Made by a program: the position numbers and the translations under genes
Assembly: GCA_964387945.1 (NCBI GenBank)
Contig: CAYLYX010000004.1
Span: 62,001 to 126,000, forward strand
DNA length: 64,000 nt
Source of the DNA: Parvicella sp964387945
Lineage (GTDB): Bacteria > Bacteroidota > Bacteroidia > Flavobacteriales_D > Parvicellaceae
Direction: 5' to 3'
Shown here: positions 18,238 through 26,959 of the stretch, piece by piece
Position numbering within the stretch: position 1 is the stretch's first letter
Layout: every line of letters starts with the position of its first letter
Notes under the pieces: generated by a model
Databases searched by the model: none
The model's input: the letters and a program-made list of their open reading frames with translations, nothing else
Told to the model about the DNA's origin: nothing

Positions 18238-19131
18238 ATGAAACGAAACTCCAAATTAATTATAGGATTTTTGACATCTGCAGCCCTGTTAACAAGTTGT
18301 TCGGAAGAGGATGCAGGACCTAACACTAGCGGAACGGTAGTGAAGGATTCTACCACTGTTGATCGAACGGAGAAGATTGAGAATATATTCTTTAATATTC
18401 CATCTCCACTCGAAACAATCTCTATTCTGAAAAACGCAGGAGCTACTTATGAGTGGAATTTACCGCTAGACCCAATGAAGGTAGATGAGTTTACAAGCTC
18501 AGTAGAGAAGGCAATCGCCATGGGGATTTATGGGGCAGATTTGAACTACGCAAGTGTTTTTAGCGTAGATAATGACATGTATATGTTTCTTTCTTGTGCA
18601 GAAAAATTAGGGAAAGAGATCGGTGTAGGTCAAGTGTTTACTGAAGAAGTGACACACAGAATTGAAGATAACGTAGACAACAAAGATTCGATGCAAGTGA
18701 TCATTTCAGAGACGTTTTGGTCGATGGATTCACAATTGCACGAAGAAGGTCGAGAAAGTGTTTCAGCATTGGTAATCGCAGGAGGTTGGATTGAAGGTGT
18801 TTATTTGGCAACTCAATTGGCGGTGTTAAATCCAGATAATGCAGAAATAAAGCAACGAATTGCTGAGCAGAAATACTCGTTAGAGAACCTAGTGAAACTA
18901 TTGGAAACCTATGACGATTCATCGGAGGAGTTTGTGGAGATTACCATGATGTTCAAGGATTTAGAAGAGTTGTTTATGAAGATTGGAGAAGAGAAAACGA
19001 ATCCAGAAGCATCAGTAGATGAAGACGGTATGCCGATCATTGGTCAGCAAATCACCTTAACAATGGACAACGACCTACTAAATGAAATCACCCAATTGGT
19101 TTCTGAAATTAGAGTTGATTTTACGAATTAA
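18238..19131 (+). CDS. Lipoprotein of unknown function, mostly helical
   Basis: The 297-residue product starts with a lipoprotein signal, MKRNSKLIIGFLTSAALLTSC, with the lipidated Cys at residue 21, followed by a low-complexity acidic and threonine-rich linker. The rest is rich in charged helices without membrane segments. I do not recognise the family. It is probably exposed at the envelope. A TATATTTA element lies about 30 bases upstream of the ATG. Confidence 0.75.
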   Translation: MKRNSKLIIGFLTSAALLTSCSEEDAGPNTSGTVVKDSTTVDRTEKIENIFFNIPSPLETISILKNAGATYEWNLPLDPMKVDEFTSSVEKAIAMGIYGADLNYASVFSVDNDMYMFLSCAEKLGKEIGVGQVFTEEVTHRIEDNVDNKDSMQVIISETFWSMDSQLHEEGRESVSALVIAGGWIEGVYLATQLAVLNPDNAEIKQRIAEQKYSLENLVKLLETYDDSSEEFVEITMMFKDLEELFMKIGEEKTNPEASVDEDGMPIIGQQITLTMDNDLLNEITQLVSEIRVDFTN

Positions 19132-19146
19132 GACTACACTTTTGAT

Positions 19147-19578
19147 ATGAAATTATTTAAACTAACACTACTACTATTCCTTTTAAGCCCCGTACTCGTA
19201 AGTGCTCAATGTCGCAAATACACCAAAAAAGAGTGTAGACCTCAATTATCTCCTTATGTTCATAACGGACAAATGAACTCGGCAGTTCTTTTCCCTGGAG
19301 ATAAAGCAGACATTATGCTAACGTTTTACAGTGGTCAAAAATACCGTCTGTTGGTTTGCGGAGAAGAGCAGCTAGGAGATGTCTCTTACCGTGTAATGGA
19401 TATCGACAGAAATGAAATTTATAACAGTAAGAACAAGGATAAAGATGAGTTTGACTTTAAAGTAGCCTCAACGCAGCAACTTATTGTCGAGGTAACTGTT
19501 CCTGAATCAACTACCACGCACGATATGGATTATCAGGGGTGTGTTTCTATTCTAGTTGGTTTCTCAGAAGTACAATAA
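19147..19578 (+). CDS. Small secreted protein of unknown function
   Basis: This 143-residue protein has a signal peptide ending near residue 20 (LVSAQ) and begins mature with CRKYTKKECRPQ. It is probably a beta-rich soluble periplasmic protein. No known domain is recognised. It starts 15 bases after the lipoprotein gene and is followed by a hairpin that looks like a terminator, so it may end that unit. Confidence 0.72.
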   Translation: MKLFKLTLLLFLLSPVLVSAQCRKYTKKECRPQLSPYVHNGQMNSAVLFPGDKADIMLTFYSGQKYRLLVCGEEQLGDVSYRVMDIDRNEIYNSKNKDKDEFDFKVASTQQLIVEVTVPESTTTHDMDYQGCVSILVGFSEVQ

Positions 19579-19600
19579 AGTTCTAAAAAATTACATTTTG

Positions 19601-19639
19601 CAAACGTGTTACAATAATTGTGGCACGTTTGTTGTTTTT
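19601..19639 (+). terminator. Long hairpin with U-rich tail
   Basis: CAAACGTG (19601-19608) pairs with CACGTTTG (19624-19631). The inner part can extend through two G-U pairs and ACAAT/ATTGT, and TTGTTTTTA follows. It probably ends the 19147 transcript. It could instead sit in the leader of the next gene if the TACATTTTG just upstream is a promoter. Confidence 0.55.
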
Positions 19640-19666
19640 ATACGGTATAACCAATCAAAATGCCGT

Positions 19667-20479
19667 ATGAAAAAATTAATCTTACCATTGGTGGCACTGT
19701 TCACGATAGGAACGGCCACAGCAAGTCACAAAGGAATTTATGAGATTCAAAACTCCGCTAGTGCTTTTGAATTTCGAACAATCGAGAACAACTCTTTTCA
19801 GATAGGAGAGAAGTTGACTTACCGAGTACACTATGGTTTTGTAGATGCTGGTGAAGCGGTACTCGAAGTAAAGTCGAGTAATAAGAAAGTGAACGGAAGA
19901 GAGTTATACCACATTGTAGGGAAAGGAAGAAGTGTGGGAACGTTCAATTGGTTTTTTAAAGTACAAGACAGATACGAGACGTACTTGGATGCAGAAGGAC
20001 TTTTCCCTTGGATGTTTATCAGGAGAGTATACGAAGGAGGTTACGAAGTAAACCAAGACTACACGTTCTTCCAGCACAAGCAGTTAGTGGATGATGGAGC
20101 AAAGGAATACGAAGTTCCCATGAACATTCAGGATATGATCTCATCGTATTACTTCGCCAGAACGTTAGAGTTTGACGGAGCAGAGATTGGAGATATTTTT
20201 GAATTCAACTCATTTGTGGATGGAGAAGTATACCCACTCAAGATCAAGTACCTCGGAAAAGACAATATTAAGATCAGAAATGGAAAGTTTGCCTGTCTGA
20301 AGTTCTGTCCAGTAATTCAAACGGGTAGAATCTTCAAAAATGAGGAAGACTTAACCGTATGGATATCTGATGACGAGAATAAAATTCCGTTGTTGGCAAA
20401 AGCGAATATACTAGTAGGTTCAATAAAAATGGAAGTTACAGAGTATGAAGGATTGAAGAATCCAATTGCTCGTCTGTAA
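19667..20479 (+). CDS. DUF3108 domain-containing secreted protein
   Basis: The 270-residue product has a signal peptide (about 1-19, ATAS) and then the DUF3108 pattern, including FQIGEKLTYRVHYGFVDAGEA and the late segment EDLTVWISDDENKIPLL. Such proteins are exported beta-rich proteins of unknown role. ATG 19667 is chosen over an upstream frame beginning at 19556, because the upstream part lacks a signal peptide and overlaps both the previous gene and the hairpin. A strong terminator follows. Confidence 0.85.
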   Translation: MKKLILPLVALFTIGTATASHKGIYEIQNSASAFEFRTIENNSFQIGEKLTYRVHYGFVDAGEAVLEVKSSNKKVNGRELYHIVGKGRSVGTFNWFFKVQDRYETYLDAEGLFPWMFIRRVYEGGYEVNQDYTFFQHKQLVDDGAKEYEVPMNIQDMISSYYFARTLEFDGAEIGDIFEFNSFVDGEVYPLKIKYLGKDNIKIRNGKFACLKFCPVIQTGRIFKNEEDLTVWISDDENKIPLLAKANILVGSIKMEVTEYEGLKNPIARL

Positions 20480-20502
20480 TTTTCGATTGGTTAGACAAGA
20501 AG

Positions 20503-20534
20503 ACCCCATTTGTCAGTTGATGAATGGGGTTTTT
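20503..20534 (+). terminator. Rho-independent terminator after the DUF3108 gene
   Basis: ACCCCATT (20503-20510) pairs perfectly with AATGGGGT (20523-20530) around a 12-base loop and is followed by TTTT. Confidence 0.85.
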
Positions 20535-20557
20535 CGGTTTTAATATGGAATTTTAAT

Positions 20558-20565
20558 TACATTTG
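20558..20565 (+). promoter_or_regulatory. -7 box TACATTTG of dapA
   Basis: TACATTTG matches TAnnTTTG just after the preceding terminator. The dapA ATG lies 27 bases further on, giving a short normal leader. Confidence 0.6.
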
Positions 20566-20592
20566 TTTTAAGGGATTAAACAAACAAATTCA

Positions 20593-21471
20593 ATGGAAAA
20601 ATTTAAAGGATTAGGTGTCGCATTAGTCACTCCGTTTTTGGATAATGGGGGAGTAGACATGGCAGGTTTACAGCGCTTAATTGAGCACAATATTAAGAAC
20701 GGTACAGACTATTTAGTCGTGCAGGGAACAACCGGAGAGTCGGCAACGCTTACGGCAGAAGAGAAAAGATCTGTGCTTGATTTTGTAATCGAAGTAAACA
20801 ATGGACGAAAGCCCATCGTTTTGGGTATAGGAGGTAATAATACTACTGCCGTTGCACAAGCTTTGACCGATTTAGATCCCACAGGAATTGACGGGATTCT
20901 TTCGGTGAGTCCATATTATAACAAACCCTCTCAGGAAGGGATTTATCAGCATTACAAAAAGCTGAATGAAGTAACGCCATTACCCATTATTCTCTATAAT
21001 GTTCCGGGAAGAACGAGTAGCAATGTTACAGCGTCAACTACATTGAGAATTGCTAAAGAGCTGAAAAATATCGTTGCTGTAAAAGAAGCTTCTGGAAATT
21101 TAGAGCAAATAATGGAAATCATCATGCATAAACCCAAAGGATTCTTGGTGCTTTCAGGTGACGATGCGCTCACTTTACCCCATATTGCAGTCGGTGGAGA
21201 CGGGGTGATCTCTGTGGTTGGTAATGCTTTTCCAAAACGATTTTCGAGAATGGTACATGCCGCATTAGAAGGAGATTTGGCAGCCGCCAAAGCGGATCAC
21301 TATGACCTGTTAGAAATTATACCCATGTTATTTGCGGAAGGTAATCCGGCAGGGGTTAAGCGAGTACTAGCAACACTTGGAATTTGTAGAGAAAACTTAA
21401 GGTTACCATTGGTTCCTGTAAGCAAAGGGCTAGGGGAGAAGCTAGATGATTTTACGAAGGCGTTGAGTTAA
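20593..21471 (+). CDS. dapA: 4-hydroxy-tetrahydrodipicolinate synthase
   Basis: The 292-residue product condenses pyruvate with aspartate semialdehyde, the first committed step of lysine and diaminopimelate synthesis. Family residues are visible: GTTGESATL (substrate-binding Thr pair), YYNKPSQEGIYQHY, the catalytic Tyr in ILYNVPGRTS and the Schiff-base Lys in IVAVKEASGN. Length is normal. It is a single-gene unit between a terminator and the convergent plsC, whose end overlaps it by four bases (TTAA serves as part of both stops). dapD of the succinylase branch is at 48.4 kb. Confidence 0.96.
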   Translation: MEKFKGLGVALVTPFLDNGGVDMAGLQRLIEHNIKNGTDYLVVQGTTGESATLTAEEKRSVLDFVIEVNNGRKPIVLGIGGNNTTAVAQALTDLDPTGIDGILSVSPYYNKPSQEGIYQHYKKLNEVTPLPIILYNVPGRTSSNVTASTTLRIAKELKNIVAVKEASGNLEQIMEIIMHKPKGFLVLSGDDALTLPHIAVGGDGVISVVGNAFPKRFSRMVHAALEGDLAAAKADHYDLLEIIPMLFAEGNPAGVKRVLATLGICRENLRLPLVPVSKGLGEKLDDFTKALS

Positions 21472-22178
21472 CCCAACTCCACTTCCATCTTTTTTACGAT
21501 AGCCTGAACCTCATTAGCAAAGTCCTCGGGAGAGTGATCTTTATAATCTTCTATTGAAAGTCGATCGCCAACCACAATGGTCACTTTACTCGGTCGAAAA
21601 GACATACTGCCTGGAGGATTGAGCGGACGAGTTCCTTTTATGTAAAGCGGTACAACATCTACTTCGGCTTGCTGAGCCAAAGCGAAACTACCTCGTCTAA
21701 ACATTCCGATTTCGCCATCTTTACTCCGAGTTCCCTCGGGAAAAGAAATTACGTTTAAACCCCGTTTGATGTGTTCGCCAGCTTCTTTCATGGATTGTTG
21801 CGCCTTCATTTTATTTTTTCGATCAATCCAAATGATATCCACCATAGAGCATCCCCAACCGAACAACGGTACTTTCTTTAATTCAATTTTCGCAATGAAA
21901 TGTAGAAAGAACCCCATCTTGTTAAACAGTACCGGAATATCAAAATGCGAAGAATGGTTTGCCACGTAGATGGCAGGATCGTTTTTGTCTAATTTCTCTT
22001 TTCCAACTACCTCTGCACTTCCACCCACAACGGTAAGTAAAAATGGAGACCAAATGTACATGGCGTACCATTTCATGGCTTTTCGAGAGAAAATGCCAAT
22101 GATAAGCGCCACCAAGATCAGCGGGATGTTGAACACCACAATGATGATCAGCTGTATAATATTAATGATCTTCCACAT
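21468..22178 (-). CDS. plsC: 1-acyl-sn-glycerol-3-phosphate acyltransferase (PlsC family)
   Basis: The 236-residue product has an N-terminal membrane region (about 8-55) and the acyltransferase motifs NHSSHFDIP (HX4D catalytic), WIDRKNKMKAQQSM, FPEGTRSKDG and VPLYIKGTRPL. It acylates lysophosphatidate to phosphatidate in the inner membrane. Its end overlaps dapA by four bases in convergent orientation. Its promoter appears to overlap the terminator of the upstream alpha-oxoamine synthase gene. The plsC name is by family; paralogues with other acceptors exist. Confidence 0.9.
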   Translation of the reverse strand: MWKIINIIQLIIIVVFNIPLILVALIIGIFSRKAMKWYAMYIWSPFLLTVVGGSAEVVGKEKLDKNDPAIYVANHSSHFDIPVLFNKMGFFLHFIAKIELKKVPLFGWGCSMVDIIWIDRKNKMKAQQSMKEAGEHIKRGLNVISFPEGTRSKDGEIGMFRRGSFALAQQAEVDVVPLYIKGTRPLNPPGSMSFRPSKVTIVVGDRLSIEDYKDHSPEDFANEVQAIVKKMEVELG

Positions 22179-22185
22179 AAAAAAA

Positions 22186-22212
22186 GTCCTGACCTCTAAA
22201 GAGCGTCAGGAC
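22186..22212 (-). terminator. Terminator of the alpha-oxoamine synthase gene, overlapping the plsC promoter
   Basis: GTCCTGAC (22205-22212 on the minus strand) and its partner (22186-22193) form a perfect 8-bp stem with an 11-base loop, followed on the minus strand by seven Ts that run straight into the plsC ATG. A TACTTTTG box overlaps its outer edge. Confidence 0.75.
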
Positions 22213-22219
22213 AAAAGTA
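22212..22219 (-). promoter_or_regulatory. -7 box TACTTTTG of plsC
   Basis: TACTTTTG matches TAnnTTTG; its last G is the first base of the terminator stem. Initiation about five bases on would begin inside the 5' arm, so plsC transcripts could not fold the full terminator. Confidence 0.5.
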
Positions 22220-22273
22220 TAAGGTTTTTTTAATCAGAAGAAGTCAAGAAGATTTCTATCTGTTAAATATTAA

Positions 22274-23521
22274 TTAAGCATTAGCATCAACAATCTTTTC
22301 AGCGTGGTATTCACCAGCATCCAATTTCGCTTTCACTTTTTTGAAAGTTTCGATGGTGTACTCTACATCCTCTAATGAGTGAGAAGCTGTAGGAATCAAT
22401 CTCAACAAAATCATTCCTTTAGGTACTACCGGATAAACAACGATAGAAGTAAAAATGCTGTAGTTCTCTCTTAGGTCGAAGGTTAATTTAGTTGCTTCTC
22501 CCAACGTACCTGAAAGCATTACAGGAGTAACACAAGAGTTGGTATTTCCTAAGTTAAAACCAGCATCTCTCAAACCGCTTTGTAAAGCGTTGGTAATGTC
22601 CCAAAGCTTCTTACGTTGCGTAGGAGCTTTCAATAACTCAAGTCTTTTAATTGCACCAATCGTCAGTACCATTGGAAGTGATTTCGCAAAAACTTGCGAC
22701 CGCATGTTGTACATCAAGAAATCTACGATCTCTTTCTTCGCACAAACAAAGGCACCGATACTCGCCATTGATTTTGCAAAAGTTCCAAGTAAGATGTCAA
22801 TCTCTTGGTGAACTCCCTGCGCTTCTCCGGCTCCTTGTCCTTTTTCTCCCAATGTTCCAAATCCGTGTGCATCATCCACCATCAATCTAAACTGATGTCC
22901 TTTCTTTCTCAAATCAACGATCTCTTTCAGTTTTCCTTGGTCTCCACTCATTCCAAACACACCTTCTGTGATCAAAAGAATTCCACCGCCCGTCTCTTCA
23001 GTGATTTTAGCAGCTCTTTCTAATGATTTTTCACATTTTTCGATATCGTTATGTGGAAATACGATTGTTTTCCCCTGATGCATTCTAATTCCGTCTACCA
23101 AGCACGCGTGACATTCGCTATCGTAAACAATTACGTCATTTCTGTGCGTTAATGAGTCGATCACAGACATAAAGCCTTGATATCCAAAGTTGAGCAAGTA
23201 AGCGGCCTCCATTTCCATGAAATCTGCAATCTGTCTTTCAAACTCTTCATGATAATCTGTTTGCCCAGACATCATTCTGGCACCCATTGGGTATCCACAT
23301 CCCCATTCAGCAGCAGCTTCTGCGTCTACTTTTCTTACTTCTGGGTGATTGGATAAACCTAAATAGTTATTGATACTCCAAGTTAAAACTTCTTTTCCTT
23401 TAAAGGTCATTCGAGGAGCAATTTGTCCCTCTAGTTTTGGGAACGTAAAGTATCCGTGAGACCTCTCCATATGCTGTCCTAATGGACCTCTGTTTTGGGC
23501 TATTCTTTCAAAAATATCCAT
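22274..23521 (-). CDS. Alpha-oxoamine synthase family PLP enzyme (serine palmitoyltransferase/KBL type)
   Basis: The 415-residue product is a fold-type I aminotransferase-like enzyme that condenses an amino acid with an acyl-CoA or acyl-ACP. Visible marks are WSINNYLGLSNHPEV, GARMMSGQTDYHEEFE, the ring-stacking region NFGYQGFMSVID, LMVDDAHGFGTLG (PLP-binding Asp and His) and the Schiff-base Lys in GTFAKSMASIGAF. It belongs with serine palmitoyltransferase, KBL, BioF and the capnine-forming synthases. In Bacteroidota the sphingolipid or sulfonolipid role is common, and the downstream plsC fits a lipid role, but the amino acid used cannot be read. ATG 23521 has a full promoter upstream. Confidence 0.88.
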   Translation of the reverse strand: MDIFERIAQNRGPLGQHMERSHGYFTFPKLEGQIAPRMTFKGKEVLTWSINNYLGLSNHPEVRKVDAEAAAEWGCGYPMGARMMSGQTDYHEEFERQIADFMEMEAAYLLNFGYQGFMSVIDSLTHRNDVIVYDSECHACLVDGIRMHQGKTIVFPHNDIEKCEKSLERAAKITEETGGGILLITEGVFGMSGDQGKLKEIVDLRKKGHQFRLMVDDAHGFGTLGEKGQGAGEAQGVHQEIDILLGTFAKSMASIGAFVCAKKEIVDFLMYNMRSQVFAKSLPMVLTIGAIKRLELLKAPTQRKKLWDITNALQSGLRDAGFNLGNTNSCVTPVMLSGTLGEATKLTFDLRENYSIFTSIVVYPVVPKGMILLRLIPTASHSLEDVEYTIETFKKVKAKLDAGEYHAEKIVDANA

Positions 23522-23543
23522 TGTTTTTTGCTTTAATTCGCGC

Positions 23544-23573
23544 CAAAGGTAGGTCAATTTTATGCAATGTCAA
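23544..23573 (-). promoter_or_regulatory. Full promoter of the alpha-oxoamine synthase gene
   Basis: On the minus strand TTG (23571-23573), 19 bases and TACCTTTG (23544-23551) match the Bacteroidota consensus. The start codon follows 22 bases later. Confidence 0.7.
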
Positions 23574-23699
23574 TTTATTGTTAATTTATTTATCAACGGG
23601 AAAACAGTTGAAAACTAGGGAGTTTTGACAATCTTCATTAAGAAGTTGACCTTTAACATACGCTAACAAATTTTCTGTCGTTTAGAGTTAAATAAATTT

Positions 23700-23707
23700 T
23701 ACCTTTG
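23700..23707 (+). promoter_or_regulatory. -7 box TACCTTTG of the bamD-rpoZ-coaBC unit
   Basis: TACCTTTG matches TAnnTTTG and ends seven bases before the bamD ATG. It is divergent from the promoter at 23544-23573. Confidence 0.6.
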
Positions 23708-23714
23708 CGCACTT

Positions 23715-24530
23715 ATGCATAGAATTGCGATTTATAGTTTAATCATTGGACTCATTTTGTCGTTCTCATCTTGTAGTGATTACAACAAAATTTTAAAAGG
23801 GAATGATTACGAGTTGAAGTACAAGACGGCTGTGGAATTATACAAGCAGGGAGATTGTTATCGTGCACTTCCGCTTTTTGATGAGCTCATGACGTATTAT
23901 CGGATGACAGAGAAAGGGGAGGACGTGTACTATTATTACGCCAACACTCACTACTGTTTGAAGGATTACTACTTGGCATCGTATTACTTTAAGCGCTTTA
24001 CGAAGCATTTTCCTTATAGTCCTAGAAAGGAAGAATGCGCGTACATGTCTGCATTGTGTACCAAGAAAAACTCTCCAGCATATAACTTAGATCCCACAGA
24101 CACGCGTAAAGCAATTGATGAATTGCAGTTGTTTATGGATCAGTACCCAGAGAGCGAAAAAGTGGATACCTGCAACGCTATGATTGCTGAGTTGAGAGGT
24201 AAGCTGGAAAAGAAGAGTTACGAGCAAGCCAAGTTGTACTATAAAATGGAAAAGTACAAATCTGCTGTGATCTCTTTTGAAGTTACCTTGCAGAAGTATC
24301 CTGATACTGACTATAGAGAAGAAATCATGTACTTGATGATCAAGTCCAGTTATTTGTTGGCAGAGAACAGTATCGAGGCAAAAAAGTTGGAGAGATATCA
24401 GGAAACTATTAAATCTTATCGTATCTTTGCGGACTATTTCCCAGATAGTGGGTACTTGAAAAGTGCGAAGAGTTATCACGATACCAGCTTGAAGGAGATA
24501 GAAAAGCTAAATAATCAATCAAACAATTGA
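23715..24530 (+). CDS. bamD: Outer-membrane assembly lipoprotein BamD
   Basis: The 271-residue product has a lipoprotein signal (MHRIAIYSLIIGLILSFSSC, Cys at residue 20) and then five TPR-like repeats with the BamD pattern, including KYKTAVELYKQGDCYRALPL and YYLASYYFKRFTKHFPYSP. BamD works with BamA in inserting barrel proteins into the outer membrane. Its place before rpoZ and coaBC is the usual order in Bacteroidota. The stop is two bases upstream of the rpoZ ATG. Confidence 0.93.
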   Translation: MHRIAIYSLIIGLILSFSSCSDYNKILKGNDYELKYKTAVELYKQGDCYRALPLFDELMTYYRMTEKGEDVYYYYANTHYCLKDYYLASYYFKRFTKHFPYSPRKEECAYMSALCTKKNSPAYNLDPTDTRKAIDELQLFMDQYPESEKVDTCNAMIAELRGKLEKKSYEQAKLYYKMEKYKSAVISFEVTLQKYPDTDYREEIMYLMIKSSYLLAENSIEAKKLERYQETIKSYRIFADYFPDSGYLKSAKSYHDTSLKEIEKLNNQSNN

Positions 24531-24532
24531 CC

Positions 24533-24853
24533 ATGGCATACAGGGACAGTACAGCTGAAAAAACTACAATTACTAGAAACTTAAAAGATCTAGATCAGCA
24601 AACCGAAAACATTTACGAATCATTGGTGATCCTTTCTAAGAGAGCCAATCAGATCAATAATGGAATGAAGGAAGAGTTGACGTCTAAATTGGAAGAGTTT
24701 GCTTCTTCTACCGATAATTTGGAGGAGATTTTTGAGAACAGAGAGCAGATTGAAGTGTCTAGGTTCTATGAAAGATTGCCAAAGCCATCGGCTATCGCAA
24801 TTCAAGAGTACGAAGAAGAGAAGTTATTCTGGAAGACCCAGGAGAAAAAATAA
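24533..24853 (+). CDS. rpoZ: DNA-directed RNA polymerase omega subunit (Bacteroidota type)
   Basis: The 106-residue product is the Bacteroidota form of RpoZ/Rpb6, with the conserved helix NIYESLVILSKRANQIN and the C-terminal EEFASSTDNLEE...YERLPKPSAIAIQEYEEEK. It stabilises RNA polymerase. ATG 24533 (MAYRDS) is preferred over an in-frame TTG two codons upstream that overlaps bamD. It sits between bamD and coaBC with only short gaps. Confidence 0.92.
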   Translation: MAYRDSTAEKTTITRNLKDLDQQTENIYESLVILSKRANQINNGMKEELTSKLEEFASSTDNLEEIFENREQIEVSRFYERLPKPSAIAIQEYEEEKLFWKTQEKK

Positions 24854-24860
24854 ATCCTGA

Positions 24861-26051
24861 ATGCTTAAAGGAAAAAAAATTCTTTTAGCAGTTACGGGAA
24901 GTATCGCTGCATACAAAGCAGCATACATTGTAAGACTTTTAAAGAAACAAGGGGCTGCCGTCAAAGTAATCATGACAGCGGCCTCTTCTGATTTTATCAC
25001 CCCGCTTACCTTAAGTACGCTTTCCAAAGAACCTGTTTACGCTGATTTTATGAAGGATGAACAAACGGGGGAATGGAACAATCACGTAGAATTAGGCTTG
25101 TGGGCAGATTTGATGCTAGTGGCTCCTGCTACTGCCAATTCAATTTCTAAAATGGTAACCGGAAATGCCGACAACTTTATGATGGCGGTTTATCTCTCTG
25201 CCAAGTGTCCTGTTTTTGTAGCTCCAGCAATGGACTTGGACATGTATAAACACGGTTCTACCAAAGATAATTTAGAACTACTCATTAGCAGAGGAAATGA
25301 AATTATCTATCCGAACTCAGGAGAATTGGCGAGTGGATTGGTGGGTGAAGGTCGATTGGCAGAACCAGAAGAAATTGTAGAATACTTAGAAGACCACTTC
25401 CGAAAAGGGTTAAGTCTAAGCGGTAAACGATTATTGATTACTGCTGGTCCAACCTATGAGAAGATTGACCCTGTACGCTTTTTAGGAAACAATAGCTCAG
25501 GAAAAATGGGATTTGCTTTGGCGCAAGAAGCGATGGAGCGTGGGGCAAAAGTTACCTTGATAGCAGGGCCCAACCACCTTGAAGTTCCATCGGGAGTAAA
25601 CTACATCTCGATTACTTCTGCACAGGAACTTTTGGAAGCCTGTCAGCGTAATTTTGATCAGGATGCCGTAATCATGGCTGCTGCGGTGGCAGATTATACA
25701 CCAGCGAACGTCTCTGACACGAAAATGAAAAAGCAGGAAGGTGACTTATCCATACCGATGAAACGCACAACTGATATTCTCAAGTGGATGGGTGAGAATA
25801 AGAAATCACAGAAGCTTGTCGGATTTGCACTAGAGACCAATGACGAATTGGAAAATGCCAAGTCTAAACTCAATCGAAAGAAACTGGATCTGATTGTTTT
25901 AAACTCTCTCAATGACAAAGGAGCAGGATTTAAGGGAGATACCAATAAAATTACGATCTTAGACGCCAACAATAATTTGGAAGAATTTGAGTTAAAGAGC
26001 AAGTCTGCTGTAGCAAAAGACATTCTGAACAAATTGGAAGAGTTATTGTAA
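24861..26051 (+). CDS. coaBC: Phosphopantothenoylcysteine decarboxylase / phosphopantothenate-cysteine ligase
   Basis: The 396-residue product is the bifunctional coenzyme A enzyme. The N-terminal flavoprotein CoaC half (about 1-180) has VTGSIAAYKAA, the catalytic His region NHVELGLWADL, APATANSISKM and PAMDLDMY. The C-terminal CoaB half (about 185-396) has LLITAGPTYEKIDPVRFLGN, SSGKMGFALAQEA and AAVADYTP. Length is normal. It lies seven bases after rpoZ and is followed closely by the DUF4835 gene, the usual order in the phylum. Confidence 0.96.
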   Translation: MLKGKKILLAVTGSIAAYKAAYIVRLLKKQGAAVKVIMTAASSDFITPLTLSTLSKEPVYADFMKDEQTGEWNNHVELGLWADLMLVAPATANSISKMVTGNADNFMMAVYLSAKCPVFVAPAMDLDMYKHGSTKDNLELLISRGNEIIYPNSGELASGLVGEGRLAEPEEIVEYLEDHFRKGLSLSGKRLLITAGPTYEKIDPVRFLGNNSSGKMGFALAQEAMERGAKVTLIAGPNHLEVPSGVNYISITSAQELLEACQRNFDQDAVIMAAAVADYTPANVSDTKMKKQEGDLSIPMKRTTDILKWMGENKKSQKLVGFALETNDELENAKSKLNRKKLDLIVLNSLNDKGAGFKGDTNKITILDANNNLEEFELKSKSAVAKDILNKLEELL

Positions 26052-26062
26052 GAAGAAGAGTG

Positions 26063-26959
26063 ATGAGAAAAGTTTTTGGATTATGGATAGGGTTGTTGTC
26101 ACTTGTTGCCGTAAGCGCACAAGAGATCAATTGTGATGTTTCGGTTATTGCGCCCACATTGGCAAGTAGCCCGGCAAACACAGAGATCATTGAAGCACTC
26201 AAGAGTTCTGTTTTTGAATTTGTAAACAGCAAGCAATGGACCGATGACGTTTTTGCGGAGGAGGAAAAGATTGACATGAGTATTCTTATTAATGTTAAGA
26301 CTTATAGTTCCAGTAGTTTTACAGGCTCCATCCAAATTTCATCCTCAAGACCAGTTTATAACTCGGATTACAAAACGAGGTTATTCAACTTCAACGATGA
26401 GCAACTGACGTTTACCTATAACAGGGGAGAGGCGTTGATTTATACGCCAGATCGTCACCAGAATAACTTATCAGATGTGGTAGCTTATTATGTTTATATG
26501 GTGCTTGGATACGATTACGATTCCTTTGCACTGAAAGGTGGGACCAAATACTTTATGAAAGCGCAACAGATCGTAGGTCGTTGTCAGAATGCTTCAGAAC
26601 CTGGGTGGAAACCTACAGACGGTAAGAAGAATCGCTTTACCTTAGTAGATAACGTGCTAAACAATGCATTTGCCAATCTTAGAACGTGCTACTACAGTTA
26701 TCACCGCAAAGGATTTGATGAGTTGTACGGAAATAACGAAAATGCGGTGAAAGAAGTAGTGGATGCCTTAAACTTGTTGCAGCAGATTCACAAAATCCAG
26801 CCGAACAGTATCAACGTTCAGATCTTTTTTACGGCAAAAGCTGATGAGATTGTGGCCATGTTTAAAGACATGGACGATGCCACTAAAAATAAGGTCTACG
26901 CGATTGTCTCGAAATTAGATCCGGGTAACATTAGCAAGTACAACAAGATGAACAAGTAA
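26063..26959 (+). CDS. DUF4835 family secreted protein
   Basis: The 298-residue product has a signal peptide (about 1-19, VAVSAQ) and the DUF4835 pattern: QEINCDVSVIAPT, DRHQNNLSDVVAYYVYMVLG and late YNKMNK. The family is restricted mainly to Bacteroidota and often follows coaBC; its function is unknown. An in-frame GTG one codon upstream (26060) is the alternative start. Its stop directly abuts the end of the convergent hisIE gene. Confidence 0.88.
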   Translation: MRKVFGLWIGLLSLVAVSAQEINCDVSVIAPTLASSPANTEIIEALKSSVFEFVNSKQWTDDVFAEEEKIDMSILINVKTYSSSSFTGSIQISSSRPVYNSDYKTRLFNFNDEQLTFTYNRGEALIYTPDRHQNNLSDVVAYYVYMVLGYDYDSFALKGGTKYFMKAQQIVGRCQNASEPGWKPTDGKKNRFTLVDNVLNNAFANLRTCYYSYHRKGFDELYGNNENAVKEVVDALNLLQQIHKIQPNSINVQIFFTAKADEIVAMFKDMDDATKNKVYAIVSKLDPGNISKYNKMNK

